Source: Dasyornis broadbenti
Taxonomy: Eukaryota; Chordata; Aves; Passeriformes; Dasyornithidae
Direction of reading: 5' to 3'
DNA: 64,000 nucleotides
Assembly: GCA_013397935.1 (NCBI GenBank)
Contig: VZRN01004397.1
Span: 1,361,861-1,425,860 of the forward strand
A program made the position numbers and the translations under genes. The notes below the pieces were generated by a model that was not told the DNA's origin, did not search any database, and worked only from the letters and a program-made list of their open reading frames with translations. This document shows, one piece after another, positions 46,160 to 60,061 of this stretch (the stretch's first letter is position 1; every line of letters begins with the position of its first letter).

Positions 46160-49100
46160 ATGAAAATATGGCTAGACCCTTCACTACAAAAATGCTAGCA
46201 GGTGCTGTTATAATATACAAATCCAGATAGCATACAGTGACCTATTTTCAAAACCGGGCCAGGCAAAATGACATCAAGAAATTGAATTCCTTGCCCTTAC
46301 TTTAATAGTGTCTTGTCATGCAATCTTCAAATCAGGACAGGTGATCATTGCAAAACAATCCCTAACCCGAGGGACAACAGGAACATTCTCAGCACTAATA
46401 CTTTGGGCCCATCACACTGCTTACAATAATTGGATGATTGCAGAGAGCAGGTATAGACCATTCAAATCAAAAATATCCTTGGACAAGGGGGTGTTTTGCC
46501 CTTTTTTAAGTTAGAGGCCAAAATAAACCTTAAACCTAAATTCTGTTCTATTTTGTTGTGTCATCAAAAATAGTTGGCAACTGGAACAACAAATGGTGCT
46601 GCTAAAAATATGATGGTAGTTATGCAGGGATATTTAAAATAGATTAGCATATGGATTAACTCAAATTCAAAACTGCCTTTAACCCTTCAATGACTGCAGT
46701 ACTGTCTCCAAATAGGGCAATTCCGCAGCATTAAAGACAAGCTTAGCTCCTGAGTGTCAAGAAAACATTCGTCTCGCAAAAGCAAGTGTGACCGCTACTG
46801 TTTCCATTTATAGTGGGGATTCAATGGTATCTAAACAAATTTAGGAAGATCAAATAATTTATGAATTTTTTTACCATATTGCTGTTTGGGGTTTTTTTTA
46901 ACAATGTCCATTTCAGAAGCCTTTAATTTATTGCTGAAAATATATTCAGAAGCTACAGAATAAGGTCCTGGAAATTATTGCAAGGGAAATATATAAGACT
47001 GCAACTCTGTGTGCCTGTACTAAATCTAACAGAAATGAGCAAAATATTTTCAAAGAGGTGTAGAAAGACTCAAAATTGAGGAAATTTCATTATGTAACAG
47101 AAAATAAGTTTTCTTAAAGGAAATATATTTTTGAGCAACAACAACTATTTCCCTGCTGAAAACAGCTTATTTTTTATCAAAACAGTCCAGTTCTCTAATA
47201 TAAATTACCTTTGCAGTAGGCACTCAGAATTTATATTTTATTACATGTCATTTACAAAATACGATATTTTGTTGAATTTACTGAGAAATCAGTATTTAGG
47301 TATGGTCAGAAATCATGGGAAATGGACAGCCCAGAATTTAAAATGTCAGATTTGCCAAATTCTTCCTCCAATCTCATTTTTTGAAAATTGAAGGATAGCT
47401 GTTTGTGATTTAAATAACTGTAACACTTAAAATAAAGCAGTTTACAAAGTTTTCTCTTCTAGCCAGACACAACTATTTCCACTACCTCACTCAAGACGCT
47501 CTCCCCACAGTGACCTTATTTTTACTCACCGCAGACTGAAACTAAAGTTTTGGTGTTTGCATTTGTTTGATTGTTTTTAAATATGGATTCCCATAATTAA
47601 CTGGGGAGTTGTGGGGTGTTTGAATGCTGAACATTTATATCTTGTTATATGGGAGAAGGGTGTAGTTTGCTAAACTGCAGAATGTTGTGTTTGAATGCTT
47701 TGACAAAAATACTTGAATTAAAACTGCTGCAGTGGTAATAAAGCTTTTGGGGTTTTGTTTTTAAGCAAAATAACAATCACTTATTTACATGTTTTCAAAT
47801 AAGATCTTTTGAAATAGAAATGTACTGAATTGCTAAAAATATTTGGGAAAAATTAACCTGAGAGCTACAAGCAGCTTTGCTTGGAAATTCTGCTGTGCAC
47901 AATGGCAAATAGCTCAGAGTGAAGTGGTCCTGAGAAAATTTTCCAGAAATACCCGGTGTTCTTCCTCAGGCCGTGCACAGGGAAGTCCTGTGAAGGTCCT
48001 AAATAGGAAGCTAGGTTTCCTTCCGAGACGTAGAAATGGGACTGTGACAGAGCGAAAAGAAAAAGGACAGAAGGACATTCCTCAGTGGGTGCCTTCTTTC
48101 TGCTGAGGTTTCCCTTACAAAGACAGAAAGAGTCCAGTCTGAGGCAAAATGCTCCCACAAAAAGCAACCATTTGGCAAGCAGAGAACTGCATATGACTCT
48201 ACCCACAGCTCCTGCTGACCTGTCATGCTGCAGACAGCCAAAGAGGGAGAAAAGTTACCGCCAGAGCTAGTTGGTAACTGCCTTTGCAAACACAGGGAGG
48301 AAAATCTTTCTACAGGAACATAACTAACACACATTTTTTTGCTCCTGCACAGAAACATGTCAGGCAAAATTCTTCCTGGAAAAAATATTTTCCTGAGGTG
48401 AAATGCACATCAAAATCATCGGGAAGAGTAGTGTTTCAAAATCTAATGTGGATGGCAGAACCTAGGTACTACTGACCTGCACGAAAACACAAGCAGAAAA
48501 GACATAAACATGGCACCCAGTAGCACTAAACTGTCTCTTAGGATGTTCTGTGAACTGAGTTTGCCTCTCAAACTACTTAAAACAGGAGAGTGAATTGCCT
48601 AAAATGTTAGCATGCAGATGCTGCATCAAGATCCTAACATGGGAGGGAGGTGGCAGGGGGCAGAGCAGAGAGTAGAATTTCTGGCAAAGAAATCTAATGG
48701 TTATCATTTGTTCCCTAGCTTCAATTTAAATATATTTTATACTCTAGCATGTATGCTTTCAAAAATGGTTTCTATTCTCTAATGAAGGTTTTGGTCAATT
48801 TGGAAGGGAGAAATCTCGTAGATGTTATGGATTTCATTCAAAGTGAGTTAATAAAAGCTCCTTTCTTCAATAGCATTTTGGCATAATCAGACAACCTTAT
48901 ATTGCTATTATCAGATGAACCTGCTCCAACACAAGAATTTTATTACTTGTACATAAGGTTTCAGGGAAAATATTTTGAGAGACACAATGATTGTTTAAAT
49001 AAATATGAAACATAAAACATCTGAATGTTGCTTCACATAAAAGTCACTGGTATAAAAGATTATAATTTTAAAAAAATATATCTTCCACTTATATAGCAAA

Positions 49101-49248
49101 AGAGCTGTAATACTCTGACGTTCTGGGGCCAATATTCGTGTTTTCTGCTTTCAAAAATCAAAAGAAAGCCATAGGTGTTTGTTCTCCAGTTCTAAACCTG
49201 TGAAGGTCTTTGCCTTGTGCACATGCATAGCCGTGCGTGTACAGGCAG
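46160..49248. other. Single-copy AT-rich non-coding DNA
   Basis: No gene was recognised. The stretch 46710-46810 keeps several CpGs (TTCCGCAGCATTAAAG, TTCGTCTCGCAAAAG) in AT-rich surroundings and might be regulatory. Open frames at 47843-48367 on both strands are about 60-118 residues and overlap one another in a GC-richer patch; no domain is recognisable. Confidence 0.4.
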
Positions 49249-49270
49249 ACACGCACGCATGCACGCGCGC
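49249..49270 (+). repeat. Alternating purine-pyrimidine tract (Z-DNA type)
   Basis: Twenty-two bases alternate perfectly between purine and pyrimidine, mostly CA, CG and GC steps (ACACGCACGCATGCACGCGC then GC). Such GC-rich alternation is the classic Z-DNA-prone pattern. Confidence 0.85.
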
Positions 49271-50419
49271 TGGAATGCACATACACTGGAAAAATGCTTT
49301 TGTCTCCGGGGCCATTTCTGCTCTTCAGAGATCATAAGATGCCTAGCTCATAAGAGAAATACACAGAACAATTATAATATTTAAAACGACCATTTTTCTT
49401 TTATGTATATTTGATGGCAACTCATGGCCATCAGGAAAAAAATCCAAAATATGTTTTTTATAATTCAACTAATAAGTAAAAAATAAATCACCTTTTTTTT
49501 TTTTAATTCTCTCTCTTTTTTCTCAAAAAAAAATGAGTGTGCAGCTGGCACTGAAATTTCCACCAAATCCTATGCTGTACTTAACGCGGCTGTTAACAGA
49601 TTAAATCATAAACGCATACACAAAATTACAGAAAAACTTACATTTAGTATCTTTTCTTCTTTTCCTTTCTATGCATTCTGTCTCTTTTTTACTTGTTTGG
49701 ATTTTTTTTCTAGTTTTTGAAAGCAACTATAATAATATTCTCTTTTATGCTTTTATTGTGTTTTTAGAATCTATTCTCCATTATCAAAGATGTTACAGAG
49801 GGAAGACACTTTACAGAGATTATTAGATTTCGAGAGTAGTCCAACACTGTTCAGAGCTAATAAAACAACAGGACTGCAGCAGCAACAATACTTGGGCTTC
49901 ATGTGAAAATGGTTTTTCAGTCTGTGCCCTAAGCAAGACCAGTCATTCATTCATTTAGTAATAAAGATTATATTTCAACATTGCTGTGTACTAAAGAAAA
50001 AAATTATTAAAGGTTACAAAATTCCTGCAAGGGCAGAAACAAATCACAGTTCCAGTTCAAACTTATTTTTCAGTGCTACACAGTTAAAATATTTACATAT
50101 GTTATCACAGCACCTTTGTAAATTGCTGCACAAATATTTCACACAGATGTTAATCTGCTGTAGAGAAATATTGTATGTATTTCTACAAATGGGTGAGTGA
50201 GAGAAACACATGCTGATGCTGAGAAAAGTCACCACCAGAGAAGATTTTCAGCTACTGAACCTCCCTCGAAAACCTATCAGAAACACCTATTCTGTACCTG
50301 TTTTACAGGTGCGTCAATAAGGGAGGGCACGGTTTGCCTTGACTGAGGGTCAGTCAGTGAGAAACCTCTGGAAGTGGACCCACAACTGGGAGTATGAGAC
50401 ACTCCACCTCTGCACAAGG

Positions 50420-50422
<3 letters not shown>
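49271..50422. other. Single-copy AT-rich non-coding DNA
   Basis: A T tract lies near 49491-49504 and an A tract near 49525-49534. No gene was recognised. Confidence 0.5.

Positions 50423-50468
<46 letters not shown>
50423..50468 (+). repeat. (GA)23 microsatellite
   Basis: Twenty-three uninterrupted GA units. The tract makes RERERE and SLSLSL frames on the two strands (50277-50542), which are artefacts. Confidence 0.98.
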
Positions 50469-50471
<3 letters not shown>

Positions 50472-53400
50472 CACCCGTGATGGGGATTTCAGGAGACAAC
50501 CATTCCCTCTGCGTCCATCAAGCAACAGCTCACTCCAGGTAAGGCTGGAAAACTGGTACCTGCCAGCAGTGAGCCCACAGCTATGTCAAGCTGCTCAGAC
50601 CCTTCTGACAATTTGTTTTAGGGCTATGGTAATTGTGGCACCTTAGAATTTCATAAATGAAATATTGGGGAGCCCTTAATGACTGCAGGAGACTTCCATG
50701 CTCATGTGTAGCATCCTTAGTAAACAGCCTAGGCAAATTAAGGCAGATGAATAGCAGGGTGATACGGACCCAAATGTATCCCTATTTTTGTATTTTTTTA
50801 GAGGAGAAGCTTAATCAGATTGAAAGCTGCTTTTGTAAGCTTTCATAGTAAATGCCTTTTAACAAAAAGGGGAGGGGGATATTCACAGAGCAATGGCAAG
50901 AACAGAAACTGGAGGTTTGAAAGACCCACCAGGAGAGGGAATTCAGCCCACTTATATTAAATCAGCTGTTATTTTTTTCTCTCCTCCTCCTCCCCCTCCC
51001 CACAAGAATCGGGTACCCAAAAAGAAAATGATGTGAATCCATTTTCAGTACTGATTTCTTTTAATCCCCCAGATCAAAACCATTCTACAGTTTCCAAATG
51101 CTTTTTCGTTCTAAAGGTAAAACATTTCACAGGAAGATGTGAGGGGTAAGTCTTTCCAATCAGGGATTTTAAACTCAGTTGCTCGCAAAATATAATGAAC
51201 TTCAAAAAAATCATAAAGGCCCTAAATCCTGAAGACAATGGGGGTTTTGCCATTAATACCTAAAGCAGCGGGATTGTGCACAGTGTAATCAATTGCCCAA
51301 CAAGGCCCTGGGAACACAATCAAGAAAGGAGGCTACAGGAACATACAATATTTCACATTTTATAAATGGTCTTTTGAGATTACAGCTGTATAGAGTAGCA
51401 ACAGAGAGAAAGACTGTAACGCTAAAGTAGGGATTATATACATCTGTGTGTCTGTGTGTCTGTCTGTGGGTTATAAATTCAAGCAATCATTTTCATATAA
51501 CCTGTCAATAATAGGCATGCTTTGGCACTGCCACAGTTTGCTTCAATTTAAATCCTCATTCCTTAAAAGCATAGTAAAGACTATTCTACCTTCAAGAGGG
51601 CGGAAGGTGGGGGAGAAAGAGGCAGCGACGTGTCTTTGATAGACTAATCAGACTGGCTTCTAACAATACCTGTCTTGGGAAAGCTAAGGAATTACAATAA
51701 AATACTTTAAGTATGTCTTCACAGTCAGATACCATATTCTTTCAGTATTTATTTTACCAACATGTTATTTACAGTAAATTTAGTAAAATAAAATTAGACC
51801 AGTTTCACTGCTGCATGTTAATCAAGTTTTAGCCTTAAAATAGTGCTGAAATGGCTGTTCCTTAATAAGCAGAAAACCTTCCAAATGGTACAATATCTGC
51901 AGCACTCCCTCTCTTTCAAATTCAGTATACAACTATAATATTTCTATAATTACAACAGTCAAAGGGTTGTGTGCTCAGGCAAATCATACTGGAAGCAATG
52001 ACTGAAAGAGGAGATGATTTTGGTTCAGTTCTTTCCACTACCTCCACCCGTTTTTGCCAGATTCTTCCTTTTCCTACTCTTTTACCTCTTCCTCTCCCCT
52101 AAAAATCTATAAACCCTCTACTTACCTTTTATCACTCATTCCATCTTTAACTCAAAACCAAATTTGGATTGTACCCTCACTCTGGCCTCAGGGTGAATTC
52201 ACACATGATGCTAGTCACAATATGTTCATGTAACAATTAGGGAGACTGTTTCTACATTTTTTAATGCTCTGAGCACAATGTCTTAGGTTCCCAATCACAA
52301 CCTGTATCCCCTTGTCATTTTTAACCCAGCGGCCCACTTATATTTCTGTTCAGTCTCAAGAAATAAAATGATTGTCTCAGTGTTCTCGATCACAACAAAT
52401 TATAATCATTAATGCTAAGCTTTGATTTTATTCTCATAAAGTATCTTATCAGTGGACTGCAGCCGCTTTCCTGAATGCAGAGAAAATACCAGTTATTAAT
52501 TATAGTACCATATATCACACATGTATATGATCACGTGAGTATGTTTCAGTCTGCCTAGGTTACAGTAACACGCTTATTCTCTGAGTCTATGGGGAAGGGG
52601 CAAATGTCCATGGGAAGGGGGAAAAGTGGGCATCTGATGTGATTACAGCTCCGATTACATAGCATAGAAACTATGTTGAGCTCCTTCTACAACCCTTATA
52701 AAATTAAGATCTTATGTTTTGGTTGCCTTTTCTACTTACACCTTCGCCTGGCAAATAACTTGAATGAGGACTGATTTGTAAATAACTTTTTCAAAACAGA
52801 AAGGTTGCTGTTATGCGTTCCAGCATCCCACACATACACATTAGGTAGCTTTCTCCCCTGGAGCGCCAATAAAAAAAACATGCATTCCTTCTTGCTACAA
52901 ATCTGTAAATCTGAAAAGAAGAGGCCACATGAATAGGAAAGCTCTTTATACAATAAAAAGCATGGGGTGTTATTAAGTAGGACTTTAAGCCCTGTTCTAT
53001 TCATAGTAATTAAAGGATCAGATCAGGTTAATGTGAGGACCCAGGTCAATAAAGTACTGTAGGTTCACCCTTTTTAATCCTTCTCAATCCTGTAGGCTGG
53101 GTTTCTGACTGCTCTGTCTGAGTCACAGAACTGTTATAGGTGACAAAGATGTGCAGAGATTTGTCTAGAAAAGTTTAGGTTTGTATCGATCCCACCATGC
53201 ATTTTTGAGCACAAGTGGCAGGTGGTTCTTGGGGTGAGGTAGATGGCAAATTTTAATGCTGTACCTTTTCCACTGTGCCAGCTGGTAAAATAACTTGCCA
53301 ACTGAAAAAGTTCAGAGAATATTTTGGGTTTGAAGAGTAAATCCATAGTGCTTTAAAAAGTTTAAAAATGTTTTCTTATTGGGTATTCTATATGTGCATA

Positions 53401-54302
53401 TCCACACTTCGAAATCCCCTCCCCTTTTGTCACCCCCATCTGTGGGTACCTATTGCAGGACGTGCCTGTGTCTGACCTCTGGGGCCACGAAGATCCAGCA
53501 TTTCAGAGCAAAAGTGTGAAACCCAGGACAAGGAGCACTGCTGCCCCTGCTTTGCCCAGCACGGTGGAGGAACATGCACGGTTTCACTGAGCAAGTTAAG
53601 CAAATTTTGATGGGGACCATCCACTAGAGCTGCAATGAAGTTGAATTGGAGAACAGAGCATAGCTCTACTCTCCCTAGACATAGCTCTTGAAGAAATTAT
53701 CTGGCCTACAGCATCCAGCCAGCATAAATATCTGTTTTGAAGTAATCTGGAGGATTCTCAGCCCCACACGTACATGAGTCAATCATTCAAGTCAGCTGCC
53801 CTGTAAAGCACTGGTTGGATTTTGCAACATACCAGACATTAAGTTGATGGCTCTATCTGTAGGTTCAGTCCTGCATAACAAGAATGCCCCATACTCCTCT
53901 CTGAAAAACTCCAGCACCTCTCAGGTCCACAGTAAAGGTCAATCAATCAGTCTGTTAGGTAAGGCTTTGCCATCTCTTCCTGTTTTTCTGACCAATATTT
54001 TGATCCAAATTTCTCCTGTACTGCCTACAAAGTCGTCATTATTTAAGGTAGGGAATCAGTGTGAAATTGTGGTTTACAAATTACTTGGCCTAACAAAGAG
54101 GTGGATCCTGACATTACACTTAGGAGTTATGGCTGAAACTGAGTGGAAAGAAAGACTCTGCTCACAAGTGCAGATCTTCTTTTGCCAGAGGACCACTTGC
54201 CTTTTATTTCTATCTTGGCATATATTCAGATATGTTTTTTCCTGAAACTTTACTGAAATCTCTCCAAAGCCCACAGAACTTAACACAAAACCCATGTTCA
54301 TT
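50469..54302. other. Single-copy non-coding DNA
   Basis: A pyrimidine-rich CTCC run lies at about 50978-51001 and a TGTGTC run at about 51442-51468. The GC-richer interval 53410-53640 holds a 64-residue minus frame with no recognisable domain. The 133-residue frame at 53844-54245 is also unrecognised. No gene was called. Confidence 0.45.
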
Positions 54303-54330
54303 ACATATATATATATATGTATATATATAA
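54303..54330 (+). repeat. (TA)n dinucleotide tract
   Basis: A short interrupted AT run with one TG step. Confidence 0.9.
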
Positions 54331-56720
54331 TGGCTAAAAACAAATAAAAACAGTTTTTTCTGTTAATTTCCAAAAGTTTCTGGGGTAATTTCAGTGTAAC
54401 CATTGATATTATTTGCATTAGCTTTTAATGGAATATCTTCAGGAAAGTTAGAACATTGGGAGTTTAAATTATTTTCTGTACAGTCCCTAAAATAATAGGT
54501 ACATTGAAACCATAGAATTTTAAGGATTCCATTTTAATGCAAGATGCTGTATTCTTTGTTCCCATGTAATAAATTAGAAGTGCAAGAGAAAGATAAGCCT
54601 CTGGAGAGAAAAAAACCACAGAAGCACATGTTTGCCCTCTACATTTCCTTCTTTCCCTGTCTCTGTGAGCAGTTTATTAAATCTTTTTAAGACAAAAAAG
54701 ACAAAAAAGAAAAAAAAAACAAGCCCAACCAAACAACACTCTGGTACGGAAAAGACTGATATTTTTAAAGACTGAGGCAGAAAAGAAAGCAGGGAGACTC
54801 CATTAGGAAAGCAGAAGTCATCCAAAGAAAATGAGAAAAAATTAAAAATAAATAAATAAAAAGAGAAAGCACCAAAAATGTTGGTATTTGAATGATGCGA
54901 ACTCTGGTAAACGCCAGCATGCAATGTGGCAAAAACGAATCAATCAGTTCAGCTTAGTTCAGCCTCTGCAACTGGCCATCTGGCGCGAAATCAACCAAAT
55001 GTAGCCCTGCATATTCATCTTCATTTTCACAAATACTCAGGAGAATGTCATTCTAGGGCAAAATAAAATTAAATCACCATAATTTTTAAGACATCTTTTC
55101 CTCTCATGCTCTCTGGAGATTAGCATGTTTATGTGAAACTACTCACTGCTATAGGGTTAGCAGGTAATTTCTAAGGGGGTGCTCTCCCTCTGATATTTAA
55201 AAACACATCTCACTCACTTGGGACACTTGAGCACAGATTTTGTGGTAAACATTCCAAAGCAAAGATTGCACAGGAAGTTACTGTGACTACATGGACAGAT
55301 TTTTTCCCCCAGGGTCAATAGAGAGGCATTCTGCATTTACCTTCCACAGCCATCCCAGGACACACCTGTGTGACCTACTGATGTGGTGGGACTGTGCTGG
55401 ATAGATCTAAGGGCAAGTCTGGACGCTTAATCCTTAAAGCAGATCACAATAAGCGACAGAAGATGCCTGAAGAGTGAGGCCAGAACCAAATATCAGCTGT
55501 GATTAAGACTGTTACTGATTTGGTACAGGTTTTGTCTATACAAATCACAGTGATGTGCACAGGGTAGAATAGAAATCAATATGAAAAAGAACAGGAGAAA
55601 GGAAATAAGAATGGGCAGTGGACAGAGCCTGTATGTGTCGCCCTCCCGTTAAAGTTAGAAGCTACACTACACACAGGTCTTTATTCAAGGTAATACAAAC
55701 AACTGCACTCAGGATAGATTATTTGGGGCTTTATCTTTTGAGTACTTGAATTAAACTCTAATCACAGCCCATCTAGAAGCCTTACCCTTAGATTTATTGA
55801 TTTATTTTATTGGGTTCGGTGCTCCCAGAGTTGAGCTAGTTGTTTTGTTTAGTGGTTGGGGCTGGGAGTTTGATTTGGCTTTAAGGTTCATTGTTGAATA
55901 TTTCCTTTCTTGCAGCATTGAAAGTATATTACATGTTAAGAAATAGAACAAGAGTTACCCAAAGTTTGGCTAACAAATGACTTCATAGGCATATCTTCTG
56001 AGGTTGGTATTTTCTTTCTTAAGTGCTATCTTATCACCAAAAACAACAAAAAGAGAAGTCTTAAGGTGCTTCTGCTGATACCATCTCTTTGCTCTTGTCC
56101 TAGAGCTGTCCCACTCCATTTGATAAGGGACAAACAAATGCCCAGGCTCATTTGAATAAATATGTTAAGCAAATGTTAAACAAGATGCATGAAAAGACAG
56201 TAAATACATTACAACTTCAGGCTGCTAGGACACGCTAGCTCAACATGGAACCATGTTTCCATTCAGACAGGAAACATGAAATAGGTAAGGCCAGTTAATC
56301 TACTTCTATCTACCTGTCTTAAGGATTTAAACTAAAGCCTGCCACAATGGTTTCTGACAGAAATCCTTCCTCATCTATTTACTTATGCTATATACAAAAC
56401 TGTTAACTTTAAAAAGGCCTCCTGTAAAATCTAAATACAGTATATCCAATCAAATATAGTTTTAATGATTGGATTTTTCTTCTGAATATTTTTTTAAATT
56501 GCTTTTATTTTGTTGTGTAGTTTACAATTTGGCTTAGTTTCTTAGCTAGAAAAGACCAGAAATTCATGTATTATCTTTTTCTTTTGAAATCTTGATTATA
56601 TTAATCAACTAAAATATATTTCAGGCACCATGCAATATTAATTTTATTTAATTTTCAAATCTGTCTGAACTTTTATAATCACAAAAAAATAATGTGTTAA
56701 GCAGAATATATTTCCATGAA
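54331..56720. other. Single-copy AT-rich non-coding DNA
   Basis: Short AAAT and A-rich tracts lie at about 54690-54720 and 54838-54862 and explain the F-rich minus frame of 116 residues at 54574-54924. No gene was recognised. Confidence 0.5.
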
Positions 56721-56800
56721 AAAACCTCAAAACCAAACACAAATCAAACACAAAAAAACCCACAACCAAACACACACACACCCCCCTAAAACACAAATTC
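56721..56800 (+). repeat. CA/CAAA-rich low-complexity tract
   Basis: A-rich sequence with CAAAC and CACAC units followed by a short C run. Confidence 0.85.
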
Positions 56801-59800
56801 TTGGCAAACATTAGACTTAAGAATCAGTTCCAGTCCTCATTTCTATTCAGATATCACTGTGCTCACGAAAATTGCTACAGTTCTACTTACAATTGTTTAT
56901 TTTAATATGTCACCAAAAAAGAAGTATTTACAAGAAATGTAGTAAGCTGTTACAAAATGTTTTATATTTGTTCTTCCATTTTTGCACATCATCATTTTGT
57001 TGTTTACATATTGGTATATTAGCAAGATGACAACTCTGTTTTTAGACTAAAACCAGCCATTTATAAAGCATGCCACGCAGGATTCAGAGTGCCTAGTTCT
57101 GAAAGTGCCTTTGCCAACTATGTGACACAAAATTCATGTTTTATCTTCAGGGATGGAGTGTTTTGAAATAAATATTTCTGTGCTGTTCAGAAGAAAAGCT
57201 GATGAATCGCTTCATAACCTCACAGAGAGCCCTTACACTAGCAGTCCAAACTTCTCTAAAGCCTCAGCGATGGCTTCAGCAGCTATAACTTACATGACCA
57301 ATTTAATCTTAAGTATCTCAGGTCTGACCTTCTATGAGAGAGACAGCTTTCAGCTAAGGATAACTTCCTTTACTCACTTTTACTTGCTTCACTACTTACT
57401 GAGGACAAGAAAACCAGTTTGTGATTGGTGTACTAAAGTTTTGTGTTATATGTTAAATATATTAAACTTCTGCTAGCATGTGGCAAGCTTTTCCTTCTTT
57501 TTTTTTTTTTCCTAGGATGACAGGAGATCCTAAGGTCTAAAAGAGAGGCCTCCTCCTCTCATTTCAGCAGTCAAAGCATTTATTTGCATTTTCTTACTTG
57601 TACGTACTGCCTGCAAGTAGTACAATCATTTGTATTGTACACTACACAATATTTTACAAGGTAGAATGCTAATATTCTTAAGAACTCTAGAAACTAATAG
57701 TTTAGATCCTATTATAAACCATGATGAAAAAGCTGTAGAATAATTTTTACTGTAATTTTGCCAGTATTTTGATATTTAGTAGGCTTTTCTCCTTTATTAA
57801 ACACATGTTTGAACTTTTTTAACTTGAGAAAAACAGTAAAATTGTTATTGACTGAAAACAACAATGCTAGATTTATTTCTTCATAAACATAACAATTTTT
57901 TCTTTATAATTTGTCACCCATATAATATTGGTTAGGATTCCTAATTAATTATCTAATACTTTTCAAGAAACTCTTTGAACAGGCTCATTAAGGAGCCTGG
58001 GGATCAGGAGATCATTAAGAAGAAGAGCTTACAAACATAACGGAGAAAATTATAATTCACATTTTACTGATATTTGGCCTTCAAATAGAACTCTTGGCTC
58101 TAACATACAGTCTTTTAAAATATGAACATCAAACATGATGAATTGCACATGAAGCTGCATCATGGAGTTTTTAGCTCATGTTAGACTCAATTTTTTGACA
58201 TTTATGTCAAAGTCAGCATCATTGACACAGATAGGACACACGTTACTTCCTAGGTGATTTCCTAAAAGACCTTTTCTAAAAGTCTTTCCTAAAACACCCT
58301 TTGAACACGGCTCTATTTCTAGTGGTTACAGGAGGTAAAAATCCCCACACTTGACCAAGTATTATCACTCTTATTAGTTGTTCAAACCAACAATATAGTC
58401 AGCACAGTGACTTTACAATTAAGTCTTTGCTACAGCAGTCTATTGATATTGTCACAGATTAGCATGATACGTTCAATGACAAATTTAAACATCTATCATA
58501 ATTTACATAATTTCTATTATTTCTGAAATTTAAATTATTACTTATTTCCTATGAGTCCTATGTCATTTGGAAATGGAATTTAAAAACATAAAATTCCTAC
58601 TGATTACACCAAAAGGTAACAAATATTTTAGGGTTCCACGCAGACTTTATTCACTGAGCAGCAGGTGCAAAAAGAAAAAAGACATTTAAAGCAATCAAAT
58701 TGTCTGAAGTCAGACAAATCAGACAAATGAGTTTGAGCACAACACTACAGAAACATTGGAGATTTTTTTGCTAATAGTCACAGAATTTGAAAATTAAACA
58801 GAATTATACCACCTCATGCTGCTCACTACAAAAGCCTTGAGAACTCTTTCTCATTTCACTTACACCAGTGTTACTGTGAAGTAACTGCTCAGAAGGACAG
58901 AAACACTTCAGGTTTACATTAGTGTGTTAATGAAGTAAGACTTTGGCCCAGAGATTCTGCTCTTTCGTTAGTAATTTATACTCTCATTAGGGATTTATAG
59001 AAATGGGAATCTAGGCTCAAATACTAATTGAGAATTGTCAGTTGTAAATAGGTGCTAACAAGATAAATTTGCTCCTGGTCACATTGAACAGAGACCTGCA
59101 TTTCACAAAATGAAACTCTTCCTTTAATATATTAAAACCCCCCTCTAGTTAGCAGGATGCAAGTAACTCTGCTGCTCTCTTCCCCTGGCAGCTCTCAGTT
59201 GGTGCTACATCCTCCATCCTCCACCCTCTGCAGGGGGTGGACGTGGCCAGGGCTGCATGTGTGAGGTGTGGGCACTTTCTTCAGTTCCAGTGAAGATCCT
59301 CTGTGCTCTTGCAGTGGGGAAAGCAGAGACAGAGCCCATCCTGGAGGAGCCTATCCTGGAGGAGCCCTGTGTGAGCATTGTGTGTAATCACATGGATGCT
59401 ATGCATGGTCGCAAAGAGCCAAAATCAAAGAGGTACCAGAGCAAAACCTAGGCAGCACATGTATGGCCAGGAAACCAGGCACAGGTCACTTCAAAACATG
59501 CAGCCACTACTCAGTCTACATTTAGATTAAGCCACAATACTGAGGTAAAGTTTCAATCTCTATATATTCAGTGCAGACGGGTTCCCAGGAGTAACTCGAA
59601 CTCTGTTTACTCAGTTTAGTTAAGCTTGGGCAGTATGGTTTAGGTCACATCTACAGCTGGATTCTATTTTAGTTTTAACCAAAGACAATATATAAACTAC
59701 AAGAAAGATATGTTAACTCCTGGATGAAGCATCTGACCTGTGTAAACCTGCAACAGTCAGACTGAAAATTGGTCTTAGCATCAGAAAGAAAAATTCTGTT

Positions 59801-60056
59801 TTAATCCACCTTCACATGCTCTTTCAGAGTAAAACAAATCCTTCCTCACTCTGGATATCTTTCACACTGAGACACAATCCCTCATGCAGCCAGAACAAAG
59901 TGAATTCCACGCAAGAGTCTAGTCATCACTAGGAACTGTAACCACCACCCAAATTTACAATGGTTGCATATTACTTTCTGTGAAAAAGAATTCAACTTCA
60001 TCTAGTGAATTGTTGTAGGCTGCTATTAAGAAACAAAGCAAAACAAAGCATTTTTT
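56801..60056. other. Single-copy AT-rich non-coding DNA
   Basis: No gene was recognised; the 107-residue frame at 57153-57476 has no recognisable domain. The stretch 58855-58965 ('ttacaccagtgttactg ... ctttggcccagagattctgc') faintly resembles the ancient amniote repeat seen near 31 kb. ATCCTGGAGGAGCC occurs twice in tandem at 59338-59366. Confidence 0.45.
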
Positions 60057-60061
60057 GTATT
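60057..60061 (+). repeat. Target-site duplication GTATT, left copy
   Basis: GTATT precedes the LTR and is repeated at 61091-61095 immediately after its AAACCACGACA end. Confidence 0.88.

Noticed and set aside
50277..50542. RE-repeat and SL-repeat proteins
   Set aside because: They are translations of the (GA)23 tract.
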